NCBI GenBank assembly: GCA_009746045.1
Contig: RPFO01000366.1
Location: 497,501-550,768, forward strand
Source: Mesostigma viride
Lineage: Eukaryota; Streptophyta; Mesostigmatophyceae; Mesostigmatales; Mesostigmataceae
Direction of reading: 5' to 3'
DNA: 53,268 bases
The position numbers were made by a program, and so were the translations under genes. A model generated the notes under the pieces. It was not told where the DNA came from and did not search any database. It worked only from the letters and a program-made list of their open reading frames with translations. Positions within the stretch are counted from its first letter, which is position 1, and each line of letters begins with the position of its first letter. Below are positions 23,001 to 32,890 of this stretch, in pieces.

Positions 23001-25644
23001 GCCTTCTTGTTGCACACCGTGGGAGCCCTTTCTCATTTGCTGCTGGTGCCTATGCATGCGAGTCATTGACGCTTGAACAGATTCTGGACACAGTGGCTGA
23101 GATTCAGGAACGGCATGATGCCATCAAGGAGCTGGAACGACAAATGCTCGGTCTATACCAGGTAAGACTTTGGAGTCACGCAACCCTGCAACTTCCCACA
23201 ACTTGCAGCACAAGCAAATGCTGCTCACAAGCATCTGATTGACGGCTCACATGTTATGCCAGATTCCTGCCTTTGAATAGATGCCTTGCCATTCACCAGG
23301 TGGTTGGTTCCCCTCTTATCTGGGCTTCTCTATTCATACCTGGTTAATATGTCTGCCCCTTCATCTCACCCCCTATGTTGTAGCCTTGCTTAGGTGCATT
23401 AGGAAGCGAGCTGCTCAAATGGGGGTGGATGCGTCAAGGAAATCCTCTTTGTCTTTGTTTCCCTTTCTGTTGCCCGTGTTAACTAGAACTGTAGAAATCT
23501 AGGGCTTTTGAAACCAGGCTTGCATAGGCTTTCAAACCATACCTCAACCCATACCCTGTCCCAGTGCATATTCAAAGTACACTTTGTGTTCTTCAACTTG
23601 GCGGCAACTCGGCATGGTCACACACGGAGAGATACTTCCTACGCTCTCGTATGAGCATCATACTGCACCCAGCATGCGGGCAACAAGGACACCGGGGGTT
23701 CCCTTGGCTACCACTTTTTCACGTGCATGGCTCCCGTGACCAGTGGTGTGATTAGTAATCATAACCGATCATAAACCAGCGGCCGCCATTTATTTGGCAT
23801 GCTGGCCTTTCACAGTCTTTTGCCATGAATCAAGCTTACAAGAATGGTATGAATCCTTGAATAACGATCATTATTCTAGGATCAGATGACCCCGGCATTT
23901 GGCTGCTTCAGCTGTCTAACTCGCCTCACTCCCCACACTGTCCCAACCCCCATGCCACATTCTTTGCCACCTGCATGAACACCACCAGATCTTCCTGGAC
24001 ATGTCCGTGCTCGTGGACCAGCAGGGAGAGATGCTCGACAACATTGAGAAGCAGGTAAATATGTGTCCTATTTCTTACTTTTCCCATCTCTCATATCTCC
24101 TTTGGATATTATAACCATTCTTCCATTAATTTCAATTTTCTCTGAATATATTTTAATTAACGCACGCGGGAAAGATAGGGCCGCTATGCCTTGGCATGCA
24201 TGTGGAAGGCTGTCTGCGACATGGGCTGACTAATTCGATCTGTACAAAGGGTTTCATGTTCGCCTGAGTTTTCCTTGGATGACCCGGTTGTTATAAGGGT
24301 CGGTGGCTATTAATTAGAGGTCCGAGAAAATTAATTGTAGGTTTTATACGACTTAACTGCAAAGATTCGTATTTGGTTGTACCAGCTGAGGTTAGCTGGG
24401 TACCTGTAGGGTCAGCTGGTTGCTTAACGAATCTTTGACTGATTTGGGGTCTTTAGTGAGTCGTGATTAATTATTGTATAGTGGATTCGGACCGGCCCAA
24501 GGGGTCAATGGGCTAGTTTTATGTTTGTCTGTCTTGGGAACCTTGTACAACTACATGTACGGTTAACGCACTAGCCTGGGGGTGCGTGGCCACATTGTTT
24601 GTAGTGGCGTTTTCAGCACTGTTCAGGCCGGCGTGTGACGCATGCCGGTGTTACTTAATTTAGGATGATGTCAGCTTGTGTGTCGGCGGACCATGCCTTA
24701 AGCAAGCTAGGCAGGCAGTGATCCGCAATTGTTTCTTTCCCCTCCCTCCCACCCTGGAGGCGTCTTGCTTCCGCGTGCGGATTGAGAAACCTTAAGGCCA
24801 CTGTTAACTGCTGCATTTGTGGCAGGGCTCCACTTATTGTATTCAATCAAATGCTGGTCTTCTTGGGAGCTTAGTGATCTTAATGGCCATTTCTTTCTTG
24901 TCATTTCCGTCCCTTTGTAATATTGGTACAGTGTTGGTTGGGAGAGGGCTCCCTGCGGCACTTGTTCACAGCCCCCTTACCCTCGCAAACGTATTCCAAG
25001 CTCCACCTTACCCTATCAGATTCTCATGCTCGTCGCGGTGGGGTAACCTGACCACAATACCTTTGAGTCTCAATTTAACTCTCTCGATCTGGTTCATACG
25101 ATTAGCTGCATGCATATACACAAATCTAATATGGGCCTGCTTTCTTTTGGCATGTTGTACTGTATGCTGCAGGTGGCCAAGTCAATCGAGTATGTCCACG
25201 CAGGGACGGAGGCACTTCAGAAAGTCAAGAAGCTGCAAAAGGGATACAGAAAGGTGAGCAAGCATTTTTGTTGATAATCATGTCATCAGATTGGAAGCAA
25301 CTGATGCAGCATTCAGATACCTGGTTACAATGCAGGTATCATTAACGAAAGCCAATTTGGTTGTTGTCCATTATGGTTTTCTTTCACTTAATACTCTATG
25401 CTGTGCGTTGATTTGGCTTCGCTTTGGCTTAGGTTAAGATGTTTTCTTTGTGTGTACATGATCCCACTACGCTTCCCTGAACCTTCTTATCTGGTTGTTT
25501 GTCTTGTGCCTGCTGCCTTTTACTCTTGGGGTCATTGGTGGTGGACACTTGCAGTGGATGTGCTGTGCCGTCATCATCTTGCTGATTGTCGTCCTGGTGC
25601 TGGTGGTTGGCGTGTTCAAGCCTTGGAAGTCTGGCAAGGCATGA
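17036..25644 (+). CDS. SYP1: SYP1-type syntaxin (plasma-membrane Qa-SNARE), 13 exons
   Basis: A tail-anchored Qa-SNARE of about 325 residues that would drive vesicle fusion at the plasma membrane or cell plate. Exons: 17036-~17097, ~17243-17363, 17828-17884, 18464-18512, 19242-19330, 20200-20273, 21578-21620, 21997-22083, 22492-22569, 23081-23161, 23989-24054, 25173-25253, 25555-25644. The protein begins MNDLLGGGG. The Habc bundle includes FFSEMGQVKSDM, LREQMQDDIEE, NRKKLKELM and RRYFTVTGQKPDEE. The SNARE motif runs from ILDTVAEIQERHDA to about residue 290, with the zero-layer glutamine in VDQQGE (exon 11). Exon 13 encodes one hydrophobic anchor and the short tail FKPWKSGKA. Junction phases agree throughout. 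The exon 1-2 junction has two possible solutions, so those edges are approximate. Confidence 0.93.
19136..19213 (+). repeat. 40-bp tandem duplication near SYP1 exon 5
   Basis: CAGACACCGGCGGAGTATCC and the following 20 bases occur twice, 40 bp apart, just upstream of the exon 5 acceptor (CAG at 19239-19241). The duplication lies in the intron and does not change the exon. Confidence 0.85.
20454..21300 (+). repeat. 850-bp (CCTCCTCCC)n pyrimidine tract in SYP1 intron 6
   Basis: An almost pure C/T tract of CTCCTCCC and CTCCTC words within the intron between exons 6 and 7. It is on the sense strand, so the pre-mRNA carries a very long polypyrimidine run about 280 bases before the real acceptor at 21577. 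Ser-Pro and Arg-Gly frames across it are artefacts. Confidence 0.95.
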
Positions 25645-26389
25645 GGGCTACCATTTCCCCCTTCTGCTCTCTCTGGGCAAGTCATACTCTTCATACTACA
25701 CAGTACTGGCGACAAGCCGATCGGCTGGATCTTTATGTCGCAAATGGGCAGGAATAGAATTGGCACTGGGCACCTGTGATAAGAATCGGCACTGCCTGTG
25801 ATACGGTACCTTCAGGCTTTTAGGAAAGCACAAAAACCTTGCAAGGATGCAAATGGACAGTCAAAGGACGGTCATTACTGCTGGGACGCATTTCAGCAGG
25901 ATTTCATCATTCTTGTCATGGGGACCACTTGGCAACCGAGTGGACTGCTTGTTCATCTTTTCACAGCAGCAGGAAGAAGGCTTTCGTGCATCATGCACGA
26001 AGTTGTCTTGGCATCTGACATACGTAAGAACTCGCCAGTGTGCAAGCAACAGGCATATGTGTCTCCTTGATATGTGGCTTTATACCCTGATGTTGGTTTT
26101 GACACCTTGCCAGGTAGCAAATGCATGCACATCAGTATCAATGAGACAACTATCAGTATGCACATCTAGTATAAGACATCAGAATATACGCTTGGCTGAT
26201 CTCGATAGTACCGGCTACGCCCCCTTCTCAAGAAGGTTCCAGCCGTGTTCAGCCCGTCTCACGTTTCCAGACTGAACAAGTCTCGAGTGGACACGTGTGT
26301 AGTACTCCTACACACACAGATCTAGAATGATTTATCTAGTACAAAATCCGACAGGCTTGCATCACTCCCCGGAAAGGAGAACTTTTGCG
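25645..26389. other. SYP1 3' flank, no other gene seen
   Basis: The region after the SYP1 stop codon should hold the 3' UTR. No obvious AATAAA signal near the stop and no further coding exon were recognised before the retroelement cluster. Confidence 0.4.
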
Positions 26390-26616
26390 GATGACTGTAG
26401 GTGTCAGTTGGCGATGCCCTAGGATCCGGAGACGTCCGTCCTATAGTCAGCAAAAGTTGGTGCGAGAGGTCCCCAGTTCGATTCCGGCCTGGATTCATTT
26501 GCAGATCGCGTTTTCCGCGGACCGGCACTAAACGCAAATGGTTTTCACCTTTGCGGCGTGCCAAATCAGAATCTAGTATAACTAATTAATTCACCTTTGC
26601 GGCGTGCCAAATCAGA
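26390..26616 (+). mobile_element. Possible tRNA-derived SINE
   Basis: A box-A-like TAGGTGTCAGTTGG is followed about 70 bases later by a box-B-like AGTTCGATTCC. The downstream body includes TTTTCCGCGGACC and GGTTTTCACCTTTG. A minus-strand locus at 47030-47180 shares both the head (GATGCC..GGATC.GGAGAC) and body words (TTCCGCGGA, GTTTTCAC.TTTG), which suggests a family. No normal cloverleaf folds, so a functional tRNA is unlikely. Confidence 0.45.
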
Positions 26617-26627
26617 ATCTAGTATAA

Positions 26628-26935
26628 TTAATTAATTAGACTCGTGCTCCCGTTGGGGAGTCACGGAGCATTAACCCCGATGGATGGATGGATGGGTGCA
26701 AACAGTCCTACCGGTCTAATCTATCTACATCAGCTACCTACGACATCTATCTAACAGCATTCTAACTACAACATCTATCTAGACAGCCTCACGCTGCCCT
26801 AGGGGAGCTGTCTGGCGTGCCTCCCGCGGGTTTGCGCTCGCGGGCGCTTCCCCACTGGGGGGGGCTCGTTGACCTGGGCCCACTTGGCCTTGTCCATCAT
26901 CTTCGTCCAAATCACGGAGAGGCCTAGGCCCCCCA
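26628..26935 (-). repeat. Tandem duplicate of the LINE 3' end
   Basis: This repeats 26936-27245, including the C-terminal codons before the stop, the (GGAT)n stretch, the terminal hairpin and the TTAA tail. Because the outer target duplication brackets both copies, the duplication either arose within the element or is a second insertion at the tail. Confidence 0.75.
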
Positions 26936-27523
26936 TTAATTAATTAATTAGACTCGTGCTCCCGTTGGGGAGTCACGGAGCATTAACCCCGATGGATGGA
27001 TGGATGGATGGGTGCAAACAGTCCTACCGGTCTAATCTATCTACATCGGCTACATACTACATATATCTAACAGCATTCTAACTACAACATCTATCTAGAC
27101 AGCCGCACGCTGCCCTAGGGGAGCTGTCTGGCGTGCCTCCCACGGGATTGCACACGTGGGCGCTTCCCCACTGGGGGGGGGTCGTTGTCCTCTATGACCT
27201 GGGCCCACTTGGCCTTGTCCATCATCTTCGTCCAAATCACAGAGAGGCCTAGGCCCCCCATGTCTTCTACTAGCTGTTCTTTGAAGGTGCGGGCCTTGCG
27301 GCGTCTAACATCACTGGGCCCGGCCCACGTCAGGAGGTGCCGGCCAGGCTGAGCTGGTCGCAGTCCTGCGGGGGGGCCACGTGAGGTGTCTACCTGGTTG
27401 GTGCGAGCTAAGTGCCCTACTAGCTGCAGGCGCCGCTGCTTAATGGTGCTGGTGATATATGGCATGCCCTGGTACAGGTCCTCATTGCGGACATGAGCAA
27501 CATGATCAGAATGAGCAGCATAT

Positions 27524-28301
27524 TAAATTACATTAAATTAAATTATAACATGCCCCCGTGGGGAGATCATGTCTACAGCACATATTCCATGATGGATGGG
27601 GTGGAGGAAGCCGCGTGATCGAACTATCCTAACTCTAAGCTATCTAGAAAATCCTAACTACACTACTCATCAAGTCCAAAGACGGGAGAGAGAGTGGATG
27701 CGGTGCTCAAACTGGGCTGGGACCACTAGGTCGTCCAGCAACATCTGGATGTAGGTCGTGACAGGTTTCCCTACCCTTTTGGGAATGCCCTCGGGGCCAG
27801 GCCAGGTCAGAATGTGTCGCCCTGGCTGGCCAAGCCGCTGGGGGCCGGCCAGGCCAAGGGCGGTGTCGACCTGGCTGGTGCGAGCAAGGTGTCCTACAAA
27901 TGCTATCCTACGCTGCCTAATCTCGTCCGAAATACGAGGCATGCCATGATACAAAGATTCTGATGACGGACGCTCGGAAAACCCTACGTTAAGGACCTGT
28001 CGGAGCATCCTGTAAACCGTGCCGTCTAGCCTAGCTGCCAGTTTGGGTGGGATGGTCCACGCCTCAGCGCCATACGTGAGCACCGTGAGGACGAGGACCT
28101 TGAAGAGCATGCGCTTGCGGTGCTCGCCCAGGCCCTTCGAGCGCCAGTAGGTTTTGAGCGAACGGAGCTTGGCCCAGGCCAGGCCGATGCGGGTGTCCAC
28201 ATCGTCGGCAGTGTCAGGGAGCCAACTCCCCAACAGCTTGAAGCGGTCGCGGAACGGGACCTCCGTCCCGTCGAGCAGGCGCGGCAGCGGTGGTGTACTG
28301 G
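27524..28301 (-). mobile_element. 5'-truncated LINE copy inside LINE-1
   Basis: This encodes the RT C-terminal part on the minus strand from about 28300 to 27670 (PLPRLLDGTEVPFRDRFKLL, LTYGAEAWT, GHLARTSQVDTALGL). Then comes a 3' UTR with the hairpin around CTCCCC..GGGGAG and an ATTTAATTTAA-type tail. It is flanked by TGAGCAGCATAT at 27512-27523 and 28302-28313. Removing it with one copy of that duplication rejoins the host LINE frame through RVVYAAHSDHVAHV. Confidence 0.88.
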
Positions 28302-28509
28302 TGAGCAGCATATACTACTCTGAAAATGGAACGCAGCATGTTGGTGACCGCGCCGTCCAGCTTGCGGGCCAGGTCGGCGGTGAGGGTCCACGTCTCCCGT
28401 GTTGGTCCGTACGGCAACTCGGGTATGAAAGTACGCCGTATTGTACGGTACCGACGCTTTCGACCGCGTACGCCGTACGATTTTCGCTGTTTTTCACTTT
28501 GGACTTACT

Positions 28510-29028
28510 GGGTTTTCACACTCGGGTTTTTTTCGGTCGAATTTCCGTTTTGGGCGAAAAAAATTCGACGAAACTTTTTCACACTGGGTTTTTCCGGTCC
28601 GAAACGGAAAAACGGGTCATTTCCGTTAATCCACCGTAATACCACTGAATTTGGCCAAATCAGGTGGAATTCAGTGGTATTGGGTGGTAGACCCCCAAAT
28701 GGGTCTACCACCCAATACCACTGGAATTCCACCCCAATTGTGGCCGGGGGGGCGCCGCGCCACAAATTTTTACTTGTCCGACCCAATAGGATGCGTCCAC
28801 CTGGACGGTCGAAATTCCCTTCGCATAAGGTTCGCATGCCCAATTCTGAACATGTCTGACCAGCCCACGGAAACAGCCGTAAAAAACTTGCCATTTTTTC
28901 GCAGCCCGTACAGCGTGTCAAGCCCGGCGCGTGCACGGCGCATACCACTTTTGGCCGAAAGTCGATCCGCCGAATTTCGCCGGAGCGTCCAAACAATTCG
29001 ACCGAAAAAAACCCGAGTGTGAAAACCC
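28510..29028. mobile_element. 519-bp MITE nested in the hAT element
   Basis: Perfect 33-bp inverted termini begin GGGTTTTCACACTCGGG (left) and end CCCGAGTGTGAAAACCC (right). Inside, near 28663-28728, two ~33-bp arms pair around a 6-bp loop with a single-base indel. Another hairpin, ACCACTGAATT paired with AATTCAGTGGT, overlaps its left side. No coding capacity is seen. Target duplication is unclear. Confidence 0.8.
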
Positions 29029-29391
29029 TGTTAGCCGATTTCGGAGGTCGCGGAGGGCGGGGGGGCAGGTGTCACGGGAGATTGAGGCCCAGGAACCTGT
29101 CCGCGGTGCTGAGATAGCAGAAATTGCAGCGAGTGCATAGCTACTCCTTTGTACGCGCGTGACAGTGCACCTTTTTCCTTTTTGAGAGGATTTTTTATTG
29201 CGTGGGAGAAAAGCTGTAAGGGGACAGCCTGGCAGAATCATAAGGTTGAGACACGCGTGCAGTTCTAGAAGGACGCAATTATTAATGTAGAAGGACGCGG
29301 AAAATGGACGAGGAAAATGGACGAGGAAAATGGAGGGTGGTGCGACGGTTCATGCATTGTGCGCCAGGCAATCACCTACTAAGATGAAACC

Positions 29392-29826
29392 ATGGCGCTG
29401 CGTAGAGCCCCAAACGACAGAAAAGTAGAGGAGTATCAATACCTCCATCTGATTGACGAGGTGGAAAAGACCGTTCATGGGGAAGAGGTGGTAGTCGGCC
29501 AGAGGTGGGCGTGCAAGCTGTGCGATTACAAGTTCGGTAGGCCTGGCAGCTTTAGCAAGGATCGCGCTGTCGGCCATCTCGGCCACATCCCAAACAAGGG
29601 AGCCGCGTTTTGCAAGGAGTCCGGGAATGTAGAAGGCCTGATCGGGAGGCTTCAGGCGGCTGAGGCAGCCCGGTTGGAAAGGAGAGAGCTGAGGGCAGCG
29701 CTCGGTGCCCGCGTTGCCAAGGCCCTTCTGCCTGCCGCTGCCCCGGGTGCTGGCCCTTGTGGCTCTGGCAAGGCAGTGCAGAAGACGATTCCACAGTGCT
29801 TTTCCAGGCATATCCTTGGCAGTTGA
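29392..29826 (+). CDS. BED-type zinc-finger protein fragment (hAT-like)
   Basis: A 144-residue frame starting ATG. Residues ~42-70 read RWACKLCDYKFGRPG and then VGHLGHIPNKGAAFC. This fits a BED-type C-x2-C...H-x2-H zinc finger followed by the GKG/C motif common at the N-terminus of hAT transposases. The remainder is Ala/Arg rich, and the frame ends without a catalytic domain. It lies within the element with 8-bp target duplications, which supports a transposase origin. It could be a truncated transposase, or a first exon whose partners are lost. Confidence 0.6.
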   Translation: MALRRAPNDRKVEEYQYLHLIDEVEKTVHGEEVVVGQRWACKLCDYKFGRPGSFSKDRAVGHLGHIPNKGAAFCKESGNVEGLIGRLQAAEAARLERRELRAALGARVAKALLPAAAPGAGPCGSGKAVQKTIPQCFSRHILGS

Positions 29827-29830
29827 CAGC

Positions 29831-29854
29831 GTTATCTGGGCATGCCCAGATAAC
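29831..29854. other. 24-bp perfect palindrome
   Basis: GTTATCTGGGCA followed by its exact complement, directly after the BED-finger frame. Around it (29805-30010) a ~70-bp degenerate unit with CCTGGCAGTTGAC-like words repeats three times. Confidence 0.8.
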
Positions 29855-31241
29855 TGCAGTTTGCCATATACTTTTTCTCAGGAATGCCCTGGCAGTTGAC
29901 GGTGTGTTTTCTGGGCTACTTGCCACTTCGTATTTCCTTTTTCGGGCATTTCCTTGGCAGTTTATTGTGTGGTTCATTCTGCATGGGTTGATTGCCATTT
30001 TATTTTTCAGGGATTCATGGCATGCACATGTTGTCATTGTGCAGCAAAGCTGCCGACTGAAGTGCTATCACATCCACTGCATCAACTAGGCAGAGATCTG
30101 GGTGCATTATACCATGTTCAATCATGCATTATATTGAGTTGATGGCATTCATGCAAATTTTGTAAAGGCTGATGCATTATAATAAAAGGGTATTATAATA
30201 AAAGAGACCGGTGTTAAATGGTCAATAATTTGCATGACCACAATATACACATGTACTTGAAGGATGTACTTGAAGGATGTATTGCAACGTAAATCCAAGT
30301 GTGGCAGGTGGCAAGTCACTACCACTTTATGTTCATTAATGAATAGCATAGAATAATTATATCGTAGTAACATTTGTTGGCTGCAGGGTCACACATCCTT
30401 GTCCAGAATACCCCGTACTTTTCAGCATTCGCCTAAAAAATACCCCGTACTTCTTAACCACAACTTGAAAAATACCCGTACTGCCGTACTGCGTATTTTT
30501 CCCGTATTTTTTACCCCTCCTGAAAATACCCGTACTTTTGCAGTACACGCGGGTTTTACCGAATACCCCGTACTGCCGTACAGACCAACACGGCACGTCT
30601 CGGCCCCATACGTGAGAACAGGAAGGACGAGGAGGCCGGGCCCACTTTAAATGTTCCGCCGTCCAATTAAGCCAAGTGTGTGACACTTTTTCGCTATTTT
30701 CGCAAAAATAAAATAAAATTTCGCACGAGTTCGCGTGATTTTCGCGTGATTTTTGCAAAACCTTGAACAGGTCCTGTTTCTCGATCTTGCCCAGGGGCTT
30801 GCGCCACAGGGCCCGGTACTGGCGTAAAGCGTGCCAGGCGAGGGAGATGCGATGGTCCACATCAACCTCGCAGCTGGGGAGCAGGCTGCCCAGCAGCTTG
30901 ACGCGGTCCCGATACAGGACTCGAGAGCCGTCGAGGAGATAGAGGGGTGGCGGTGAGTGGGTGAGGCCAACCGCCAGGGCCTCTGTCTTCTTGCTGACCT
31001 CAAGCCCCACTGCACGGGCCTCGATAGCCAGGCAGTCAAGCCATGTCTGCACGTGCCCAGTGTCCTCGAAGAGGGTGGTGTCGTCTGCGTAGATGATGTC
31101 TGCCAGCCGAATCGATCTCCGTGTCCGCTCCGCCATGCCAGTATTTGTTAGCGACCTGCACCCCTGGTTCCCTACCCACGATCCGGGCTAATCGCTTGCG
31201 CGCCTGAATCATTACGTATTCGTCCACAATAATGAACAGGT

Positions 31242-32339
31242 TTGGACATCCTTAACGACAGCGCGCACGGCGGGGTTAAACTTGGTTACCGCCTGGCCGA
31301 CCTGATTTATGCGGACGACACCACCCTCATATCGCGCGCCCCGAGCACATTCAGACCTGGCTGGACTGTCTGGCCGGGGCTTGGAGGCGCGGGCGGTGGG
31401 GTTGGAGATTAGTGTCAAAACTGAGGCTATGGTGATTGGGGCTAGTTCCAGTCGCCCGCCGCTACCCCGGCTGCTAGACGGGACGGAGGTCCCGTTTCGT
31501 GATCGCTTTAAACTGCTGGGAAGCATGCTTCCTGACACCGCCGCCGATGTGGACACCCGCATCGGCCTGGCCTGGGCTCGGCATCGTTCGTTGAAAACCT
31601 AAGTACTGGCACTCGAAGGTCCTCGGCGAGCACCGCAAGCGCATGCTCCTCAAGGTCCTGGTCCTCACGGTGCTCACGTATGGCGCCGAGGCATGGACGC
31701 TCACGGACACGCTGGCGGCCAAGCTAAACGGCACGGTAACCAGGATGCTCCGTCAGGCCCTGAATGTCGGGTTTTCCACGCATAGACATCTAGAATCTTT
31801 GTACCAGGGCATGCCTCGCATTTCGGATGAGATTAGACAGCGTAGGATAGCATTCGTAGGACATCTTGCTCGCACCAGCCAGGTAGACACCGCCCTCGGT
31901 CTGGCCGGCCCACAGCGGCTTGGCCAGCCAGGCCGGCATATCCTGACCTGGCCTGGCCCTACTAAGGACATTCCTAAGAAGGTAGGCAAACATGTCATGA
32001 CCTACCCACAGCAGTTGATGGCTGACCTAGTGGTCCCAGCGCAGTTTGAGAATCGCATTCACTCCCTCTCTCTTGCTTGGACTGCTATGCAGGACAAGAG
32101 GAGGTGGAAGACCATTGTCCAGGCTCATACGCCCGCCCCTGTGGGCAAGCCCCCTCCCCCCAAGCGGAAGGGGCGCTTTGCTGAGTTACAGTATAAGTAG
32201 GGTTTTCTAGATTAGATTAGCTTAGAGTTAGATTAGTTCGATTTCGCGGCTTTGCCCCCCCCTCCATCCATCCACGGGAATATGTGCTACATGATCTCCC
32301 AACGGAGTCATGTTATAATTTAATTTAATTTTAATTTTT
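31242..32339 (+). mobile_element. Plus-strand LINE copy inserted in LINE-1
   Basis: A 5'-truncated LINE flanked by AATGAACAGGT at 31231-31241 and 32340-32350. It starts just before the RT catalytic motif (LADLIYADDTTL, YADD at 31308-31319), suffers a frameshift soon after, and has another disruption near 31600. It then reads open from 31643 to 32200 (LTYGAEAWTLTDTLAAKLNG, VGHLARTSQVDTALGL, stop). The 3' UTR ends in a CTCCCAACGGAG hairpin and an ATTTAATTTAATT tail. Several disruptions make it a dead copy. Confidence 0.9.
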
Positions 32340-32554
32340 AATGAACAGGTAGGGCGACAGCACGCAGCCCTGCCACACACCCTTCTGTAAAGGGCATGGG
32401 GGCGTGGTCCCGTAAGAAGTGCGCACCGAAGTGGTGGACCCTTCATACAGGGTCATCTAGTATAAGTAAATGAATATGCCATTTACAGATGCTAAACTTG
32501 CGACAAAACATGTGCAACTTGCAAATGTGATTGGCCAGCAAACTTTAATTAAAA

Positions 32555-32604
32555 TTATTAATTAGCACGTGACGGCGTCACGGACGGGGTGCCAGTTCAG
32601 AGTA
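32555..32604 (-). mobile_element. Retroelement tail remnant
   Basis: AATTATTAATTAG precedes the hairpin-like CACGTGACGGCGTCACGG. The layout matches the shared 3'-end signature, with a different hairpin sequence. Confidence 0.4.
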
Positions 32605-32821
32605 AATTAATTAATTAATTAAACACGTGCTCCCGTTTGGGAGTCACGGAGCACCGAAGTGCTTTTAATCCCTGTGTGTGCACAACAGGCCGAGAAAGGG
32701 CAGAGACCCCCATTCTCCTACATGCCAAAGGCATGCCACAGCTGCACTCGGCCGGGCACGCTAACGGACACGCTAAACTTGTGTAAACGATCCGGCAATC
32801 TGTACGTGGGTGCAATAGACC
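32605..32821 (-). mobile_element. 3'-end fragment of the ORF1 retroposon family
   Basis: Starts with an (AATT)n tail and GTGCTCCCGTTTGGGAGTCA, then GCACCGAAGTGCTTTTAATC. The same series appears in reverse at the 3' end of the retroposon near 39600-39734. Flanking CAGAGTA at 32598-32604 and 32822-32828 looks like a short target duplication. No coding sequence remains. Confidence 0.75.
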
Positions 32822-32844
32822 CAGAGTATTAAGGAAACCTCACC

Positions 32845-32890
32845 CCCTATTAATTAATAGACACGTGACTACGTCACGTGAGCATAAGTC
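32845..32890 (-). mobile_element. Retroelement tail remnant with CACGTGAC hairpin
   Basis: ATTAATTAATAGA followed by CACGTGACTACGTCACGTG, a hairpin with arms CACGTGAC and GTCACGTG. The extent of the element beyond this signature is not visible. Confidence 0.45.

Larger units (their letters stand above)
28397..30593 (+). mobile_element. 2.2-kb hAT-type DNA transposon, defective
   Basis: Terminal inverted repeats are CCGTGTTGGTCCGTACGGCA (left) and the complement of CCGTGTTGGTCTGTACGGCA (right). A perfect 8-bp target duplication, CACGTCTC, lies at 28389-28396 and 30594-30601; 8 bp is the hAT signature. The subterminal regions are dense in GTACGG and TACCCCGTACT words, as expected of transposase-binding repeats. 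A BED-finger frame lies inside, but no catalytic hAT domain was recognised, so the copy appears non-autonomous. The insertion cuts the host LINE in its GAET/WTLT codons. Confidence 0.85.
26628..32454 (-). mobile_element. LINE-1 of cluster: LINE copy disrupted by several insertions
   Basis: A 5'-truncated LINE flanked by an 11-bp target duplication, ATCTAGTATAA, at 26617-26627 and 32455-32465. RT pieces in order on the minus strand: 32454-32351 (motif QGCVLSPYLF), 31230-30602 (IYADDTTLF at 31080-31091), 28388-28314 (TWTLTADLARKLDGAV) and 27511-27115 (QRRLQLVGHLARTNQVD, ending in a stop). The 3' UTR ends in a hairpin plus TAATTAATTAATTAA at 26936. The gaps are a plus-strand LINE (31242-32339), a hAT-type element (28397-30593) and another LINE (27524-28301), each with its own target duplication. 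An extra ~110 bp of unknown origin interrupts the frame near 30655-30765. The last ~310 bp of the 3' end is repeated in tandem at 26628-26935. Confidence 0.88.
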
